A DNA stretch of 60,041 bases from an uncultured Eubacteriales bacterium (GCA_900556935.1 USQL01000001.1:1-60041); one strand, 5' to 3'. Counted from the first letter of the stretch, positions 15,196 through 23,402 are shown. Notes: generated by a model from the sequence alone, not told the origin. Numbers and translations are program-made.

Positions 15196-15723
15196 ATGGA
15201 CTTTTTGGAAATCGCCCAGGCAAGACAGTCCTGCCGGAATTATGACGGGACAAGGCCCGTAGAGCCAGAGAAGCTGGAAAAAATTTTGGAGGCGGGGAGA
15301 CTGTCCCCCTCCGCCTGCAACGGCCAGCCCTATCAAATCACCGTCTGCCAGGGGGAAAAGGCTAGGGAGGCCGCCGCTGCGGTCAGCGGTATGGGCATGA
15401 ACAAGTTTGCCGCCCAGGCACCTGTTTTGCTGGTTATCTCCGAGGAGGACTACGTAAAGTCTGCCGCTATGGGGGCCAAGCTCAAAAACAATGACTACCG
15501 CTCCATGGACATCGGCATTCTCACCGCCTACCTCACCGCTGAGGCCACCACCCAGGGCCTGGACAGCTGCATCCTGGGCTGGCTGGACAGCGGGAAGCTC
15601 CAGAAAATCTGCGGTCTTTCCCACCCCGTCCGACTGGTGATTACCCTTGGCTACGCCGCCGAGGTGGATAAGCAAAGGGAAAAGAAACGCAAGGACATGG
15701 AGACGCTGGTTCATTACCTGTAA
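15196..15723 (+). CDS. Nitroreductase-family flavoprotein
   Basis: This 175-residue protein belongs to the FMN-dependent nitroreductase family. The N-terminal RQSCRNYDG carries the FMN phosphate-binding Arg/Ser cluster, and LSPSACNGQPYQ and LDSCILGWLDSGK are typical further motifs. Short single-domain members reduce quinones or nitro compounds with NAD(P)H, or serve as dehalogenase-like or flavin reductases. I chose ATG 15196 over the adjacent ATG 15193 because AGGAGG then lies seven bases upstream. It is downstream of ilvE with a weak terminator between. The physiological substrate is unknown. Confidence 0.88.
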   Translation: MDFLEIAQARQSCRNYDGTRPVEPEKLEKILEAGRLSPSACNGQPYQITVCQGEKAREAAAAVSGMGMNKFAAQAPVLLVISEEDYVKSAAMGAKLKNNDYRSMDIGILTAYLTAEATTQGLDSCILGWLDSGKLQKICGLSHPVRLVITLGYAAEVDKQREKKRKDMETLVHYL

Positions 15724-15742
15724 ATATTCCGTCAACAGCCCC

Positions 15743-15771
15743 TTGACAAAGAGGGGCTGCTGTGCTATTAT
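15743..15771 (+). promoter_or_regulatory. Consensus promoter of sdpR-sdpI
   Basis: A perfect -35 TTGACA (15743-15748) and TATTAT (15766-15771) are spaced by 17 bases: a strong promoter that is probably held off by the operator immediately downstream. Confidence 0.88.
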
Positions 15772-15774
15772 TCG

Positions 15775-15799
15775 TTTAACAATTAAGTTAATTGTTAAA
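15775..15799. promoter_or_regulatory. 25-bp palindromic operator at the sdpR transcription start
   Basis: Perfect 12-bp arms flank a central G (arm TTTAACAATTAA), starting four bases after the -10. This is the position expected for autorepression by the ArsR-type regulator encoded just downstream; AT-rich palindromes of this kind are typical ArsR-family sites. Confidence 0.88.
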
Positions 15800-15820
15800 T
15801 ATTGTTTGGGAGGCGTGTCT

Positions 15821-16084
15821 ATGGGATTGCAGCAAACCCTGAAGGCCCTGGCAGACCCTACCCGGCGGGAGATTCTGAATCTTTTGAAAACCGGCAAAAA
15901 GTCCGCCGGGGAGATTACGGAGCACTTTGATATCTCCGCCGCCGCCATCTCCAGGCACCTGTCCGTGTTAAAGGACGCGGACCTGGTCTATGACAGCCGG
16001 GAGGGAAAGTACATTTACTACACCATCAACACATCGGTGCTGGAAGAGACACTGCTGTGGATTGCGGATTTGAAGGGAGAATGA
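15821..16084 (+). CDS. sdpR: ArsR-family autorepressor, SdpR-like
   Basis: This 87-residue winged-helix protein has the ArsR signature LADPTRREILNLL at 10-22 and a recognition helix ISAAAISRHLSVLKDA (about 38-53). It has no cysteine pair for metal sensing, in line with SdpR, which responds to sequestration by the membrane protein SdpI rather than to metal. GGGAGG lies before the ATG at 15821. Its stop overlaps the start of the SdpI-like gene (ATGA), the same gene order as B. subtilis sdpRI. It very likely binds the palindrome at 15775-15799. Confidence 0.88.
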   Translation: MGLQQTLKALADPTRREILNLLKTGKKSAGEITEHFDISAAAISRHLSVLKDADLVYDSREGKYIYYTINTSVLEETLLWIADLKGE

Positions 16085-17130
16085 ATATGTTTCAAAGAAA
16101 AAATCGACTGCTCTGCTACGCGCTGACCCTGCTTCCGTCCCTGGTGGGCCTGTTTTTTGTGGGGAAGCCCGGTGCCGGGGGATACGGCCTCCCCGGGGCG
16201 GCTTTGTGGATGCCGGTTGTCATGGCCCTTGCCCTGTGGCTGTGCTTTTTCATGACGGACAAACTGGAAAAGGACCGGAAAAAGAATCGGAAAATCAACA
16301 GCGTGGTCATCTGGCTCATCCCCGCACTGTCCAACTTCACCTTCTGGGTTACCTACGCGCTTCTGTACAAGGGCATGACGCTTTCCATGGTCCGGGTGAT
16401 GGGCTGGATGTTTGGCCTACTCTACCTGGTCCTGGGCAATTATCTGCCCAAGTGCCGCCCCAACAATGTGGTGGGCTTCCGGGTGAAATGGACCGCATCC
16501 AGCGAGGCAAACTGGAACGCCACCCACCGTCTGGCGGGGCCCTGCTATGTGGTCTGCGGTCTGTTGATGGTGCTGGGCTCCTTCCTTCCGGAGACAGCCG
16601 CGGAAGTTTCCTTTGTGGCGCTGCTTGTGGTCAGCAATGCCGTTCCCTTGGTCTATTCCTACTGCTTCTACAAAAAGGAGCTGCGCCTGGGCGTGGAGCT
16701 TTCCCGGAAGGAGCCCTCCAAGGCATCCCAGATTGCCCGCTGGATGGTGGTGTTCGCGCTGGTGCTGCTGGCGGTGTTCCTGTTTACGGGCTCTGTCAAG
16801 GTGCACTACGGCGAGGACGCACTGGAGGTGAAAACCAGCTACTATGGCCGGGCGGTGCTTCCCTATGACGAGATTGCAAGCATCGAGCTGCGGCAGGAGA
16901 ATGTGGACGGCACCAGAACCTGGGGCCTGGGCTCCTTCCGGCTGCTGGCGGGCTATTTTGAAAACCGGGAATTCGGCCCCTATGTCCGCTTTACCTATTA
17001 CAATCCCCACAGCGCCATTGTGGTGAAAACCACCACCGGCCAGACCCTGGTCCTCAGCGGGAAGAATCCAAAGGAGACAGAGGAGATTTACGGGGAGATT
17101 CTGGAGCGGATGCCCCAAAAGGAAAACTGA
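16081..17130 (+). CDS. sdpI: SdpI-like membrane immunity/signal protein
   Basis: This 349-residue protein has paired N-terminal helices, the SdpI-domain segment LGNYLPKCRPNNVVGFRVKWT followed by WNATHRLAGPCYVV, and more helices up to about residue 245. An extra C-terminal PH-like soluble domain (about 250-349) begins SVKVHYGEDALEVKTSYYGRAVLPYDEI. In B. subtilis SdpI protects against the SdpC toxin and sequesters SdpR. It is translationally coupled to the sdpR-like gene (ATGA overlap; ATG at 16087 is an alternative). No sdpABC toxin genes are in the window, so it may be an orphan immunity or envelope-stress sensor. Confidence 0.85.
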   Translation: MNMFQRKNRLLCYALTLLPSLVGLFFVGKPGAGGYGLPGAALWMPVVMALALWLCFFMTDKLEKDRKKNRKINSVVIWLIPALSNFTFWVTYALLYKGMTLSMVRVMGWMFGLLYLVLGNYLPKCRPNNVVGFRVKWTASSEANWNATHRLAGPCYVVCGLLMVLGSFLPETAAEVSFVALLVVSNAVPLVYSYCFYKKELRLGVELSRKEPSKASQIARWMVVFALVLLAVFLFTGSVKVHYGEDALEVKTSYYGRAVLPYDEIASIELRQENVDGTRTWGLGSFRLLAGYFENREFGPYVRFTYYNPHSAIVVKTTTGQTLVLSGKNPKETEEIYGEILERMPQKEN

Positions 17131-17160
17131 ACATTTTTGGAAAAACCTCCGGGAATCTTC

Positions 17161-17189
17161 TTGACTACCGGGGGCTTTTCCTCTATAAT
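17161..17189 (+). promoter_or_regulatory. Promoter of greA-lysS
   Basis: TTGACT (17161-17166) and a perfect TATAAT (17184-17189) are separated by 17 bases. Confidence 0.88.
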
Positions 17190-17233
17190 ATTCAGAGCTA
17201 TGGAAATTTTCAGCTAAGAAAGGATTTTTGATT

Positions 17234-17710
17234 ATGGCTAAGGAATATAAAATCACAAGCCTGCGTCTGGCAGACCTGGAAAAGGAACTGAACTATTTAA
17301 AGACCACCCGGGAGCGGGAGGTTGCCGCCATGATCGCCGAGGCCCGGTCCTACGGCGACTTGTCCGAAAACTCCGAATACGATGCCGCCAAGAACGAGCA
17401 GGGCAAGCTCTATGGCCGCATTGCCGAGATTGAAGACATCCTGTCCCACGCCGTCATCATCGAGGACGAGAACGAGGCCACCGGCCGCGTGGGCCTGGGC
17501 TGCACCGTGGTGGTAGAGGACGAGAGCGGCAAGCGCTTTGAGTACCGCATCACCGGCTCTCAGGAGGCCAACCCCATGGAGAACAAGCTCTCCGACGACT
17601 CTCCCTTTGGCCGCGGCATTGTTGGCAAGGCTGCCGGCGAGAAGTTCACCGTCAACGCCCCTGCCGGTTCCTTCACCATGAAGGTCATCAGCGTCTCTCG
17701 TGAGGGCTAA
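17234..17710 (+). CDS. greA: Transcription elongation factor GreA
   Basis: This 158-residue protein stimulates transcript cleavage by backtracked RNA polymerase. The N-terminal coiled coil (1-75) carries the acidic tip GDLSENSEYDAAK with catalytic Asp42 and Glu45, and the C-terminal FKBP-like domain includes SDDSPFGRGIVGKAAGE. The start is ATG 17234, with AGGA nine bases upstream; an in-frame TTG at 17228 is too close to it. The lysS gene follows after three bases, so both form one operon, an order common in Firmicutes. Confidence 0.96.
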   Translation: MAKEYKITSLRLADLEKELNYLKTTREREVAAMIAEARSYGDLSENSEYDAAKNEQGKLYGRIAEIEDILSHAVIIEDENEATGRVGLGCTVVVEDESGKRFEYRITGSQEANPMENKLSDDSPFGRGIVGKAAGEKFTVNAPAGSFTMKVISVSREG

Positions 17711-17713
17711 GTC

Positions 17714-19663
17714 ATGGCAAAGTTTGTACCCCAGGCAGAAATGCCCCTGTCCGACCAGGTAAAGGTCCGTAGGGATAAGCTGGAGGCCCTCCGGGCCGAG
17801 GGCCTGGACCCCTTCGTGCAGACCAGGTTCGACGTTACCTCCTCCGCAAAGGAAATCAAGGAAAACTTTGACACCATGGAAGGCAAGTCCGTCACCCTGG
17901 CGGGCCGCCTGATGAGCAAGCGGGGCATGGGCAAGGTCTCCTTCTGCGATTTGCAGGACAACACCGGCAGAATCCAGCTCTACGTCCGCTTCGATGCCAT
18001 GGACGAGGCGGATTTTGCCCGGTTTAAGAAAAACGACATTGGAGACATCGTGGGTGTCGAGGGCGATGTGTTCAAGACCGAGCGGGGCGAAATCTCCCTG
18101 CGGGTCCACAAGGCAACCCTGCTGAGCAAGAGCCTCCTGCCCCTTCCCGAAAAGTTCCACGGCCTGACGGACCGGGAGACCCGCTACCGCCAGCGCTATG
18201 TGGACCTGATTGTAAACCCCGAGGTGAAGGACACCTTCGTCAAGCGCAGCATGATTCTCCGGGAGCTGCGCCACTTCCTGGATAGCCATGGCTTCCTGGA
18301 GGTGGATACCCCCATCCTGACCCCCTTTGAAATCGGTGCCTCTGCCCGTCCCTTCTATACCCATCACAATACCTTGGATATCGACATGGTGCTGCGCATT
18401 GAGACCGAGCTGTACCTGAAGCGGCTCATCGTCGGCGGCATGGACCGGGTTTACGAGGTGGGCCGGATTTTCCGGAACGAGGGCATGGACCCCACCCACA
18501 ACCCGGAGTTTACCTCCATTGAGCTCTACCAGGCCTACACCGATTTCCACGGCATGATGGATTTGGTAGAGGAAATGATGAAGACTGTGGCAATGAAGGT
18601 CTGCGGCACCCTGCAAATTTCCTACCAGGGCAAGGACATCGACCTGTCCCACTGGGAGAGAATGACCATGATTGAGGCGGTCAAGAAGTACTCCGGTGTG
18701 GACTTTGCCGCCATTTCCTCCGACGAGGAGGCCATTGCCGAGGCCAAGGCCCACAATGTGGAGCTGCCGGAGATTCCCACCAAGGGTGCCATCCTTGCCG
18801 AGTTCTTCGATGCTTTTGTGGAAGAAAACCTGATTCAGCCCACCTTTATCTACGACTACCCCGTGGAAAACAGCCCCCTGGCCAAGCGGAAGCCCAATGA
18901 CCCCGCCTTTACTGAGCGGTTTGAGTACTTCATCAACGCCACGGAGTTCGGCAACGCCTTCTCCGAGCTGAACGACCCCATCGACCAGAAGGCCCGCTTT
19001 GAAAAGCAGGTGGCGGACCGTCTGGCGGTAGACCCCGCCTCCCGTGCCCAGGTGGACTACGACTACGTCACCGCCCTGGAATACGGCCTGCCCCCCACGG
19101 GCGGCCTGGGCTTCGGCGTGGACCGCCTGGTCATGCTCCTGACGGACTCCGCCTCCATCCGGGATGTGCTGCTGTTCCCCACTATGAAGCCCACCGACCT
19201 GGAAAAGAAGAAGGCCGACGAGCAGAAGGCCAAGGCAGAGACTGCTCCCGCAGCCGCTCCTGCCGCCCCTGTTGTCGAGGAAAAGATCGATTTCTCCAAG
19301 GTGGAGCTTGAGCCTTTGTTTGCCGACTACGTGGATTTCGATACCTTTAGCAAGTCCGATTTCCGTGCCGTCAAGGTCAAGGAATGCGAAGCCGTGAAGA
19401 AGTCCAAGAAGCTGCTGAAGTTTACTCTGGACGATGGCACCGGCACCGACCGCACCATCCTCAGCGGCATTCACGCCTACTACGAGCCCGAAGAGCTGGT
19501 AGGCAAGACCCTTCTCGCCATCACCAACCTGCCCCCCAGACCCATGATGGGCATTGATTCCTGTGGAATGCTGATTAGCGCTGTCCACCACGAGGAGGGC
19601 GAAGAGAAGCTGCACCTCATTATGCTGGATGGGTCTATTCCTGCCGGGGCGAAGATGTACTAA
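17714..19663 (+). CDS. lysS: Lysyl-tRNA synthetase with C-terminal tRNA-binding (Trbp111/EMAPII-like) domain
   Basis: This 649-residue class II LysRS has an N-terminal OB anticodon-binding domain (about 55-150). Motif 1 is around FLEVDTPILTP, motif 2 around GRIFRNEGMDPTHNPEFT and motif 3 in GGLGFGVDRLVML (about 463-475). A normal enzyme would end near residue 495. Here a Lys/Ala/Pro-rich linker (about 498-525) leads to a further 115-residue OB domain with the Trbp111/MetRS-C features LKFTLDDGTGTDRTILSGI and ITNLPPRPMMGIDSCGM. That domain binds tRNA non-specifically and raises affinity. A frameshift or fusion error is unlikely because the frame is clean and the linker is typical of domain fusions. 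Confidence 0.95.
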   Translation: MAKFVPQAEMPLSDQVKVRRDKLEALRAEGLDPFVQTRFDVTSSAKEIKENFDTMEGKSVTLAGRLMSKRGMGKVSFCDLQDNTGRIQLYVRFDAMDEADFARFKKNDIGDIVGVEGDVFKTERGEISLRVHKATLLSKSLLPLPEKFHGLTDRETRYRQRYVDLIVNPEVKDTFVKRSMILRELRHFLDSHGFLEVDTPILTPFEIGASARPFYTHHNTLDIDMVLRIETELYLKRLIVGGMDRVYEVGRIFRNEGMDPTHNPEFTSIELYQAYTDFHGMMDLVEEMMKTVAMKVCGTLQISYQGKDIDLSHWERMTMIEAVKKYSGVDFAAISSDEEAIAEAKAHNVELPEIPTKGAILAEFFDAFVEENLIQPTFIYDYPVENSPLAKRKPNDPAFTERFEYFINATEFGNAFSELNDPIDQKARFEKQVADRLAVDPASRAQVDYDYVTALEYGLPPTGGLGFGVDRLVMLLTDSASIRDVLLFPTMKPTDLEKKKADEQKAKAETAPAAAPAAPVVEEKIDFSKVELEPLFADYVDFDTFSKSDFRAVKVKECEAVKKSKKLLKFTLDDGTGTDRTILSGIHAYYEPEELVGKTLLAITNLPPRPMMGIDSCGMLISAVHHEEGEEKLHLIMLDGSIPAGAKMY

Positions 19664-19763
19664 AAGCATCGTTTTTGCTTGCTTTCCAATCCTGAAAAAC
19701 GCCATATTACGCCAACGAACGCAAGTTGCGCAAGCGGCCAAAAGTGGTGCCAAAAGGCTGAAG

Positions 19764-19799
19764 CCGCCTGAATTCATGGAAGAATTCAGGCGGTTTTTT
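19764..19799 (+). terminator. Terminator of greA-lysS
   Basis: A perfect 12-bp stem (19764-19775 with 19782-19793), a six-base loop and six T: a textbook intrinsic terminator. Confidence 0.95.
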
Positions 19800-19897
19800 C
19801 TTCCCGCCAGCCGGAAAAAATTTTTTGGAAAATGTGACGTTTCCGTTGTAGAATCTTATTATATGGGTGAGGGACAAAGAAAGGAAGTGTTCTACAA

Positions 19898-20452
19898 TTG
19901 GAAGACGAGAAAATCATAGAATTGTTTCTGACCAGAAATGAGGATGCCATTCATGAAACGGACCTTGCCTATGGCCGGAAGCTGCATGGGCTTTCCAGGC
20001 GCATCCTCCTGAACCGGGAGGATGCGGAGGAAAGCGTCAGCGATACCTATTTGCAGACCTGGAAAAGCATTCCGCCCTACCACCCCCAATACTTTTTTGC
20101 CTTTCTGGCCGCCGTCTGCCGCTATGTTTCCCTGAACCGGCTGGATTGGAATTTGGCGGCAAAGCGAAAAGGAAACGTTGTCCCTTTGACGGAGGAGATG
20201 GAGCTGTGCATCCCGGACAGCCGCCAGGAGGAGACCATCCAGGGAAAAGAGCTGGCAAAGCTGCTAAATGCCTTTCTGGAAGGACTTCCCAGGGACAGCC
20301 GTATGATTTTTCTGCGGCGGTATTGGTTTCTGGATTCCGTTGCGGAAATCGCCAAACGGTATGATATGACGGAGAGTAAGGTAAAAATGCAGCTGCACCG
20401 GACCCGGGAGAAGCTGCGCATCTTTCTGGAAAAGGAGGATATTCACGTATGA
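19898..20452 (+). CDS. ECF-like sigma-70 family RNA polymerase sigma factor
   Basis: This 184-residue protein has region 2 (about 10-75, with DAEESVSDTYLQTWKSIPPY, like the DDLVQEVFLRAW core) and region 4 (about 125-175, with RRYWFLDSVAEIAKRYDMTESKVKMQLHRTREKLR). It lacks regions 1 and 3, as expected for group 4 sigma factors. Translation appears to start at TTG 19898, with AAAGGAAG nine bases upstream. The next gene overlaps its stop (ATGA) and encodes a single-pass membrane protein, the usual arrangement for a sigma/anti-sigma pair. Confidence 0.9.
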   Translation: MEDEKIIELFLTRNEDAIHETDLAYGRKLHGLSRRILLNREDAEESVSDTYLQTWKSIPPYHPQYFFAFLAAVCRYVSLNRLDWNLAAKRKGNVVPLTEEMELCIPDSRQEETIQGKELAKLLNAFLEGLPRDSRMIFLRRYWFLDSVAEIAKRYDMTESKVKMQLHRTREKLRIFLEKEDIHV

Positions 20453-21984
20453 ATGGCAGAGAATTGTTCTGCGGCTTGACCCGCGTCTCGTACAGGTACA
20501 TAGACGAGGCGGAAAACGGCATCCTGGCCGCCTCCCCAAAGGGCGTTAAAAAACACACCCGCCTGCGGCGGCCGCTGCTGGTTGCCGCGTTGGTTGCACT
20601 GCTTCTGCTGCTGGTGGGCTGCGGCGCGGCGTATATCATCACCCGGAACCTGGGCTGGTCTAAGGAGCTGGAACAGGACCTGATTCCCTACAACGAAGGT
20701 ACGGCCATCGGCGCTGTCTCCAAAAGCTGGCTTCTGGAGGATGCCATGCTCACCTTCTCCGCCGCCCCGCCGGAAAACGGAACGGTAAAAATCACCTGCA
20801 CCGAGTTTGGCCGAGATTCTACGGGAACGCTGGACGTGGGCGCGGAATACTGGATTGAAAAGTGGAACGGGACCACCTACGAGGAGATTCCCACTTTGGA
20901 CGGGCAGCCCTGGATGGTCCCGGCGCAGAAAATCATCTGCGGGACCGAGGTCAGCTGGACGGTAAACTATCTGGAAAGCTACGGGGCCTTGGCGCCGGGC
21001 AACTACCGCGTCGGCATGATGGTCTCCAAGCCCACGGAGGGAGAAGCGGAAACGTCCTTGGGATGCTTTGCCAAATTCCGGGTTCCGGAGCCCAATCTGG
21101 CCCCCTATCTGGAAGCGTACAACAAGGCGTTTCTCGCTCTGAAAAACGCCGATGGCTACCATCTTGTGGAGACGGAATACTGCTCCCTCCGGGTATCGGA
21201 CCTGGAATTCCAATCGTTTCGGACGGAATACTGGAAAAGCGGAAGCGACTGGGTGGAGTGCCGCACGGTTCAAGAGCTGAATGCCGAGACGTTCAATGAC
21301 GATGGCGGTGGCCAGATGCGCCGGGACGGGCTGGGCTATGGCGTTGTCTGGCCCACCGGAAAGGTTACGGACAAGCCGTCCAGCTGGGAACGGCTGACGT
21401 TTGTGGATGACTTTGAACCGATGTGGAGTGTATTATATGAAAATATTTCCCAATTCGCTGAAGATGTCCAAGATTGCGGACGTTATGTTAATTTCATAGA
21501 AAACATAGCAGGAGATTATATGGAATTCCGGGTTTTCTACGACGGGGAAGGGGCCATTCAAAGGCTGGAATGGTCCAATATTCCAGGGCTTAGCTATGAG
21601 GAGGCGGACCGGACGGTCTGGGAAATTGTGGAGGTCCTGCCCACCACGGCCCAGGAAGCGGCGGAGGTCCTCCGGGCCATCGACCTGACCACCCCCTCCC
21701 AGTTCTCCTATCAGGAGGACCTGCAAACAATCGAAACGTCCGGCTACGCGAAGAAGACAGACGGCTTCCAAAACAGCACCCCCCAGGGAGCGCTCACAAT
21801 CGATTCCGCCGCCCGCCTGGCTGCCCTGGAGGTCCCCACGGACAAGACAAACATCACAACGGTATTTTACGACCAGGAGGCCAACATCTGGAAGGTGGAA
21901 TTCACCTATTCCCAGAATGACGACATCTATTACGCCGTCTACATGAACGCCGACGGCATTCCCCAGCTGCTGGTCAGCAAATAA
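20449..21984 (+). CDS. Membrane-anchored protein coupled to the sigma factor, putative anti-sigma factor with Ig-like domain
   Basis: This 511-residue protein has a short cytoplasmic N-terminus (about 40 residues), one membrane helix (RPLLVAALVALLLLLVGCGAAYI, about 41-63) and a large extracytoplasmic region. The first outer part (about 85-205) contains YWIEKWNGTTYEEIP and APGNYRVGMMV, which resemble a bacterial Ig-like domain common in Firmicute surface proteins. The rest (about 215-511) is a beta-rich region without a named domain. The start overlaps the sigma stop. The cytoplasmic segment is the likely sigma-binding part, but it lacks a recognisable zinc-binding anti-sigma motif, so the role is inferred from position and topology. 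Confidence 0.75.
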   Translation: MNGRELFCGLTRVSYRYIDEAENGILAASPKGVKKHTRLRRPLLVAALVALLLLLVGCGAAYIITRNLGWSKELEQDLIPYNEGTAIGAVSKSWLLEDAMLTFSAAPPENGTVKITCTEFGRDSTGTLDVGAEYWIEKWNGTTYEEIPTLDGQPWMVPAQKIICGTEVSWTVNYLESYGALAPGNYRVGMMVSKPTEGEAETSLGCFAKFRVPEPNLAPYLEAYNKAFLALKNADGYHLVETEYCSLRVSDLEFQSFRTEYWKSGSDWVECRTVQELNAETFNDDGGGQMRRDGLGYGVVWPTGKVTDKPSSWERLTFVDDFEPMWSVLYENISQFAEDVQDCGRYVNFIENIAGDYMEFRVFYDGEGAIQRLEWSNIPGLSYEEADRTVWEIVEVLPTTAQEAAEVLRAIDLTTPSQFSYQEDLQTIETSGYAKKTDGFQNSTPQGALTIDSAARLAALEVPTDKTNITTVFYDQEANIWKVEFTYSQNDDIYYAVYMNADGIPQLLVSK

Positions 21985-22007
21985 CCCCAATGCTGTTCCT
22001 GAAAATA

Positions 22008-22058
22008 GACTTGTAAGTCGAAAACTTCAGATTTTGAAAAGTTTTCGACTTGCAAGTC
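22008..22058. promoter_or_regulatory. 20-bp imperfect inverted repeat upstream of the ATPase promoter
   Basis: Arms 22008-22027 and 22039-22058 match at 19 of 20 positions around an 11-base spacer. Each arm itself contains the palindrome-like half GACTTGYAAGTC. The repeat ends nine bases before the -35 of the next gene; no T-run follows, so it is probably a regulator binding site rather than a terminator. Confidence 0.7.
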
Positions 22059-22066
22059 CAAAACAT

Positions 22067-22094
22067 TTGACATTGCGCGTTTGCCGGGTATAAT
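22067..22094 (+). promoter_or_regulatory. Promoter of the AAA/DUF4143 ATPase gene
   Basis: A consensus TTGACA (22067-22072) and TATAAT (22089-22094) have a 16-base spacer, 29 bases before the ATG. Confidence 0.85.
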
Positions 22095-22122
22095 AAAAGA
22101 AAAGCCTTGGAGGTGCAGCGCA

Positions 22123-23343
22123 ATGGCAGAACTTATCAATCGCCCGGAATATCTGAAGCAGCTCATTCAAAATCGGGACGTGGATTTGGTAAAAATCGTC
22201 ACCGGCATCCGCAGATGCGGCAAATCGTCCCTACTGGATCTGTACCATCAGTATCTTCTGGAACAGGGGGTTGCGGAAGAGCATATTATCCATATGAATC
22301 TGGAATCCCTGCGCTACCGGACACTGACGGATTACCTTGCTTTCTATGACTACGTCAGCCAGAGAATCCCGGATAGCGGAAAGACATATCTGATTTTTGA
22401 TGAGTTGCAGGCTGTGAGCCACTGGGAAAAGGCGATTGAATCCTTCCGACTGGATTATGACGTAGATATTTATATCACCGGCTCCAATGCCTATTTGCTG
22501 TCCACAGAATTTTCCACCCTGCTTTCCGGGAGATATGTGGAAATTCGGATGCTGCCGTTGTCCTTTCGGGAGTTCTTGACATTTTACAGCTTTGAACAGA
22601 CCATCACCGTGGAGGAAAAATTTCAAAAGTATTTGCAGTTTGGCGGTATGCCCATTTTGCGGGAGTACCGGTTCAACGAAGCCCGCAGCAATCAGGCGTT
22701 GGAGGGCATCTACTCTACCGTTGTACTGCGTGATATTTTACAGCGTAATGAGGGGGCGGACCAGGCGATGCTTCAAAAAATTATGCTGTTCCTATGCTCC
22801 AATATTGGCAGCGTCAATTCCCCCAGCAGCATCGGCAACGTTTTGTACAATGAAGGGGATATTCAGAAGCGCAATGCCGCGGGAAAAACCGTCGAAAAGT
22901 ATATCTCCATGCTCCGCAGCGCCTATATTGTCTTCTCCGTTGGCCGCTATGATGTGAAGGGAAAGCAACTCCTGAAAACGTTGGGCAAGAATTATATCAT
23001 CGATATGGGCTTTCGGAACATGCTGCTTGGCTACCGGGATGCGGATCGGGGGCACATTCTGGAAAATATCGTCTATCTGGAATTGCTTCGCCGGGACTAC
23101 CGTGTATATATTGGGAAAGTTGGCGAGACAGAAGTGGACTTTGTAGCGGAAAAGCCGGACGATAAGGTGTATATTCAGGTAACGGAAAGTATGCGCTCTC
23201 CGGAAACCCGGGAACGGGAGCTTCGGCCGCTGCAAATGATTCGGGATAACTATGAAAAAATCGTTTTGTCCATGGATCGGGACTTCATTCGCTCCTATGA
23301 AGGAATCAAGTCTCTGAATCTGCTGGATTGGCTGCTCGGCTGA
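22123..23343 (+). CDS. AAA family ATPase with DUF4143 domain
   Basis: This 406-residue protein belongs to the widespread AAA_14/DUF4143 family. Walker A is TGIRRCGKSS (27-36) and Walker B is YLIFDEL (about 92-98), followed by a sensor motif ITGSNAYLL and the family's LSGRYVEIRMLPLSFREF. The C-terminal part (about 300-400) has a nuclease-like fold signature, GHILENIVYLELLRRDYRVYIGKVGETEVDFV, reminiscent of PD-(D/E)XK (E...D...EVDF). Its role is unknown in spite of its abundance; some genomes carry many paralogues. The start is ATG 22123 with GGAGG nine bases before it. It is a single gene with a strong promoter and converges on the antiporter gene. Confidence 0.9.
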   Translation: MAELINRPEYLKQLIQNRDVDLVKIVTGIRRCGKSSLLDLYHQYLLEQGVAEEHIIHMNLESLRYRTLTDYLAFYDYVSQRIPDSGKTYLIFDELQAVSHWEKAIESFRLDYDVDIYITGSNAYLLSTEFSTLLSGRYVEIRMLPLSFREFLTFYSFEQTITVEEKFQKYLQFGGMPILREYRFNEARSNQALEGIYSTVVLRDILQRNEGADQAMLQKIMLFLCSNIGSVNSPSSIGNVLYNEGDIQKRNAAGKTVEKYISMLRSAYIVFSVGRYDVKGKQLLKTLGKNYIIDMGFRNMLLGYRDADRGHILENIVYLELLRRDYRVYIGKVGETEVDFVAEKPDDKVYIQVTESMRSPETRERELRPLQMIRDNYEKIVLSMDRDFIRSYEGIKSLNLLDWLLG

Positions 23344-23361
23344 GCGCTTTGCGAAAAACAA

Positions 23362-23391
23362 AACCGGGGCGGCAAAGCAGCCGCCCCGGTT
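23362..23391. terminator. Bidirectional terminator between convergent genes
   Basis: A perfect 12-bp stem (23362-23373 with 23380-23391) has a six-base loop. The plus strand continues TGAATTTTGG and the minus strand TTGTTTTTCG, so it can serve both convergent genes. Confidence 0.85.
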
Positions 23392-23402
23392 GAATTTTGG
23401 GG

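Noticed and set aside
17297..19777. 826-codon open frame on the minus strand
   Set aside because: Fully antisense to greA and lysS, whose motifs are unambiguous; the translation is low-complexity and without family features.
22123..23343. Restriction or defence system around the DUF4143 ATPase
   Set aside because: It stands alone between a regulatory gene pair and an antiporter; no nuclease, methylase or toxin partner is adjacent.
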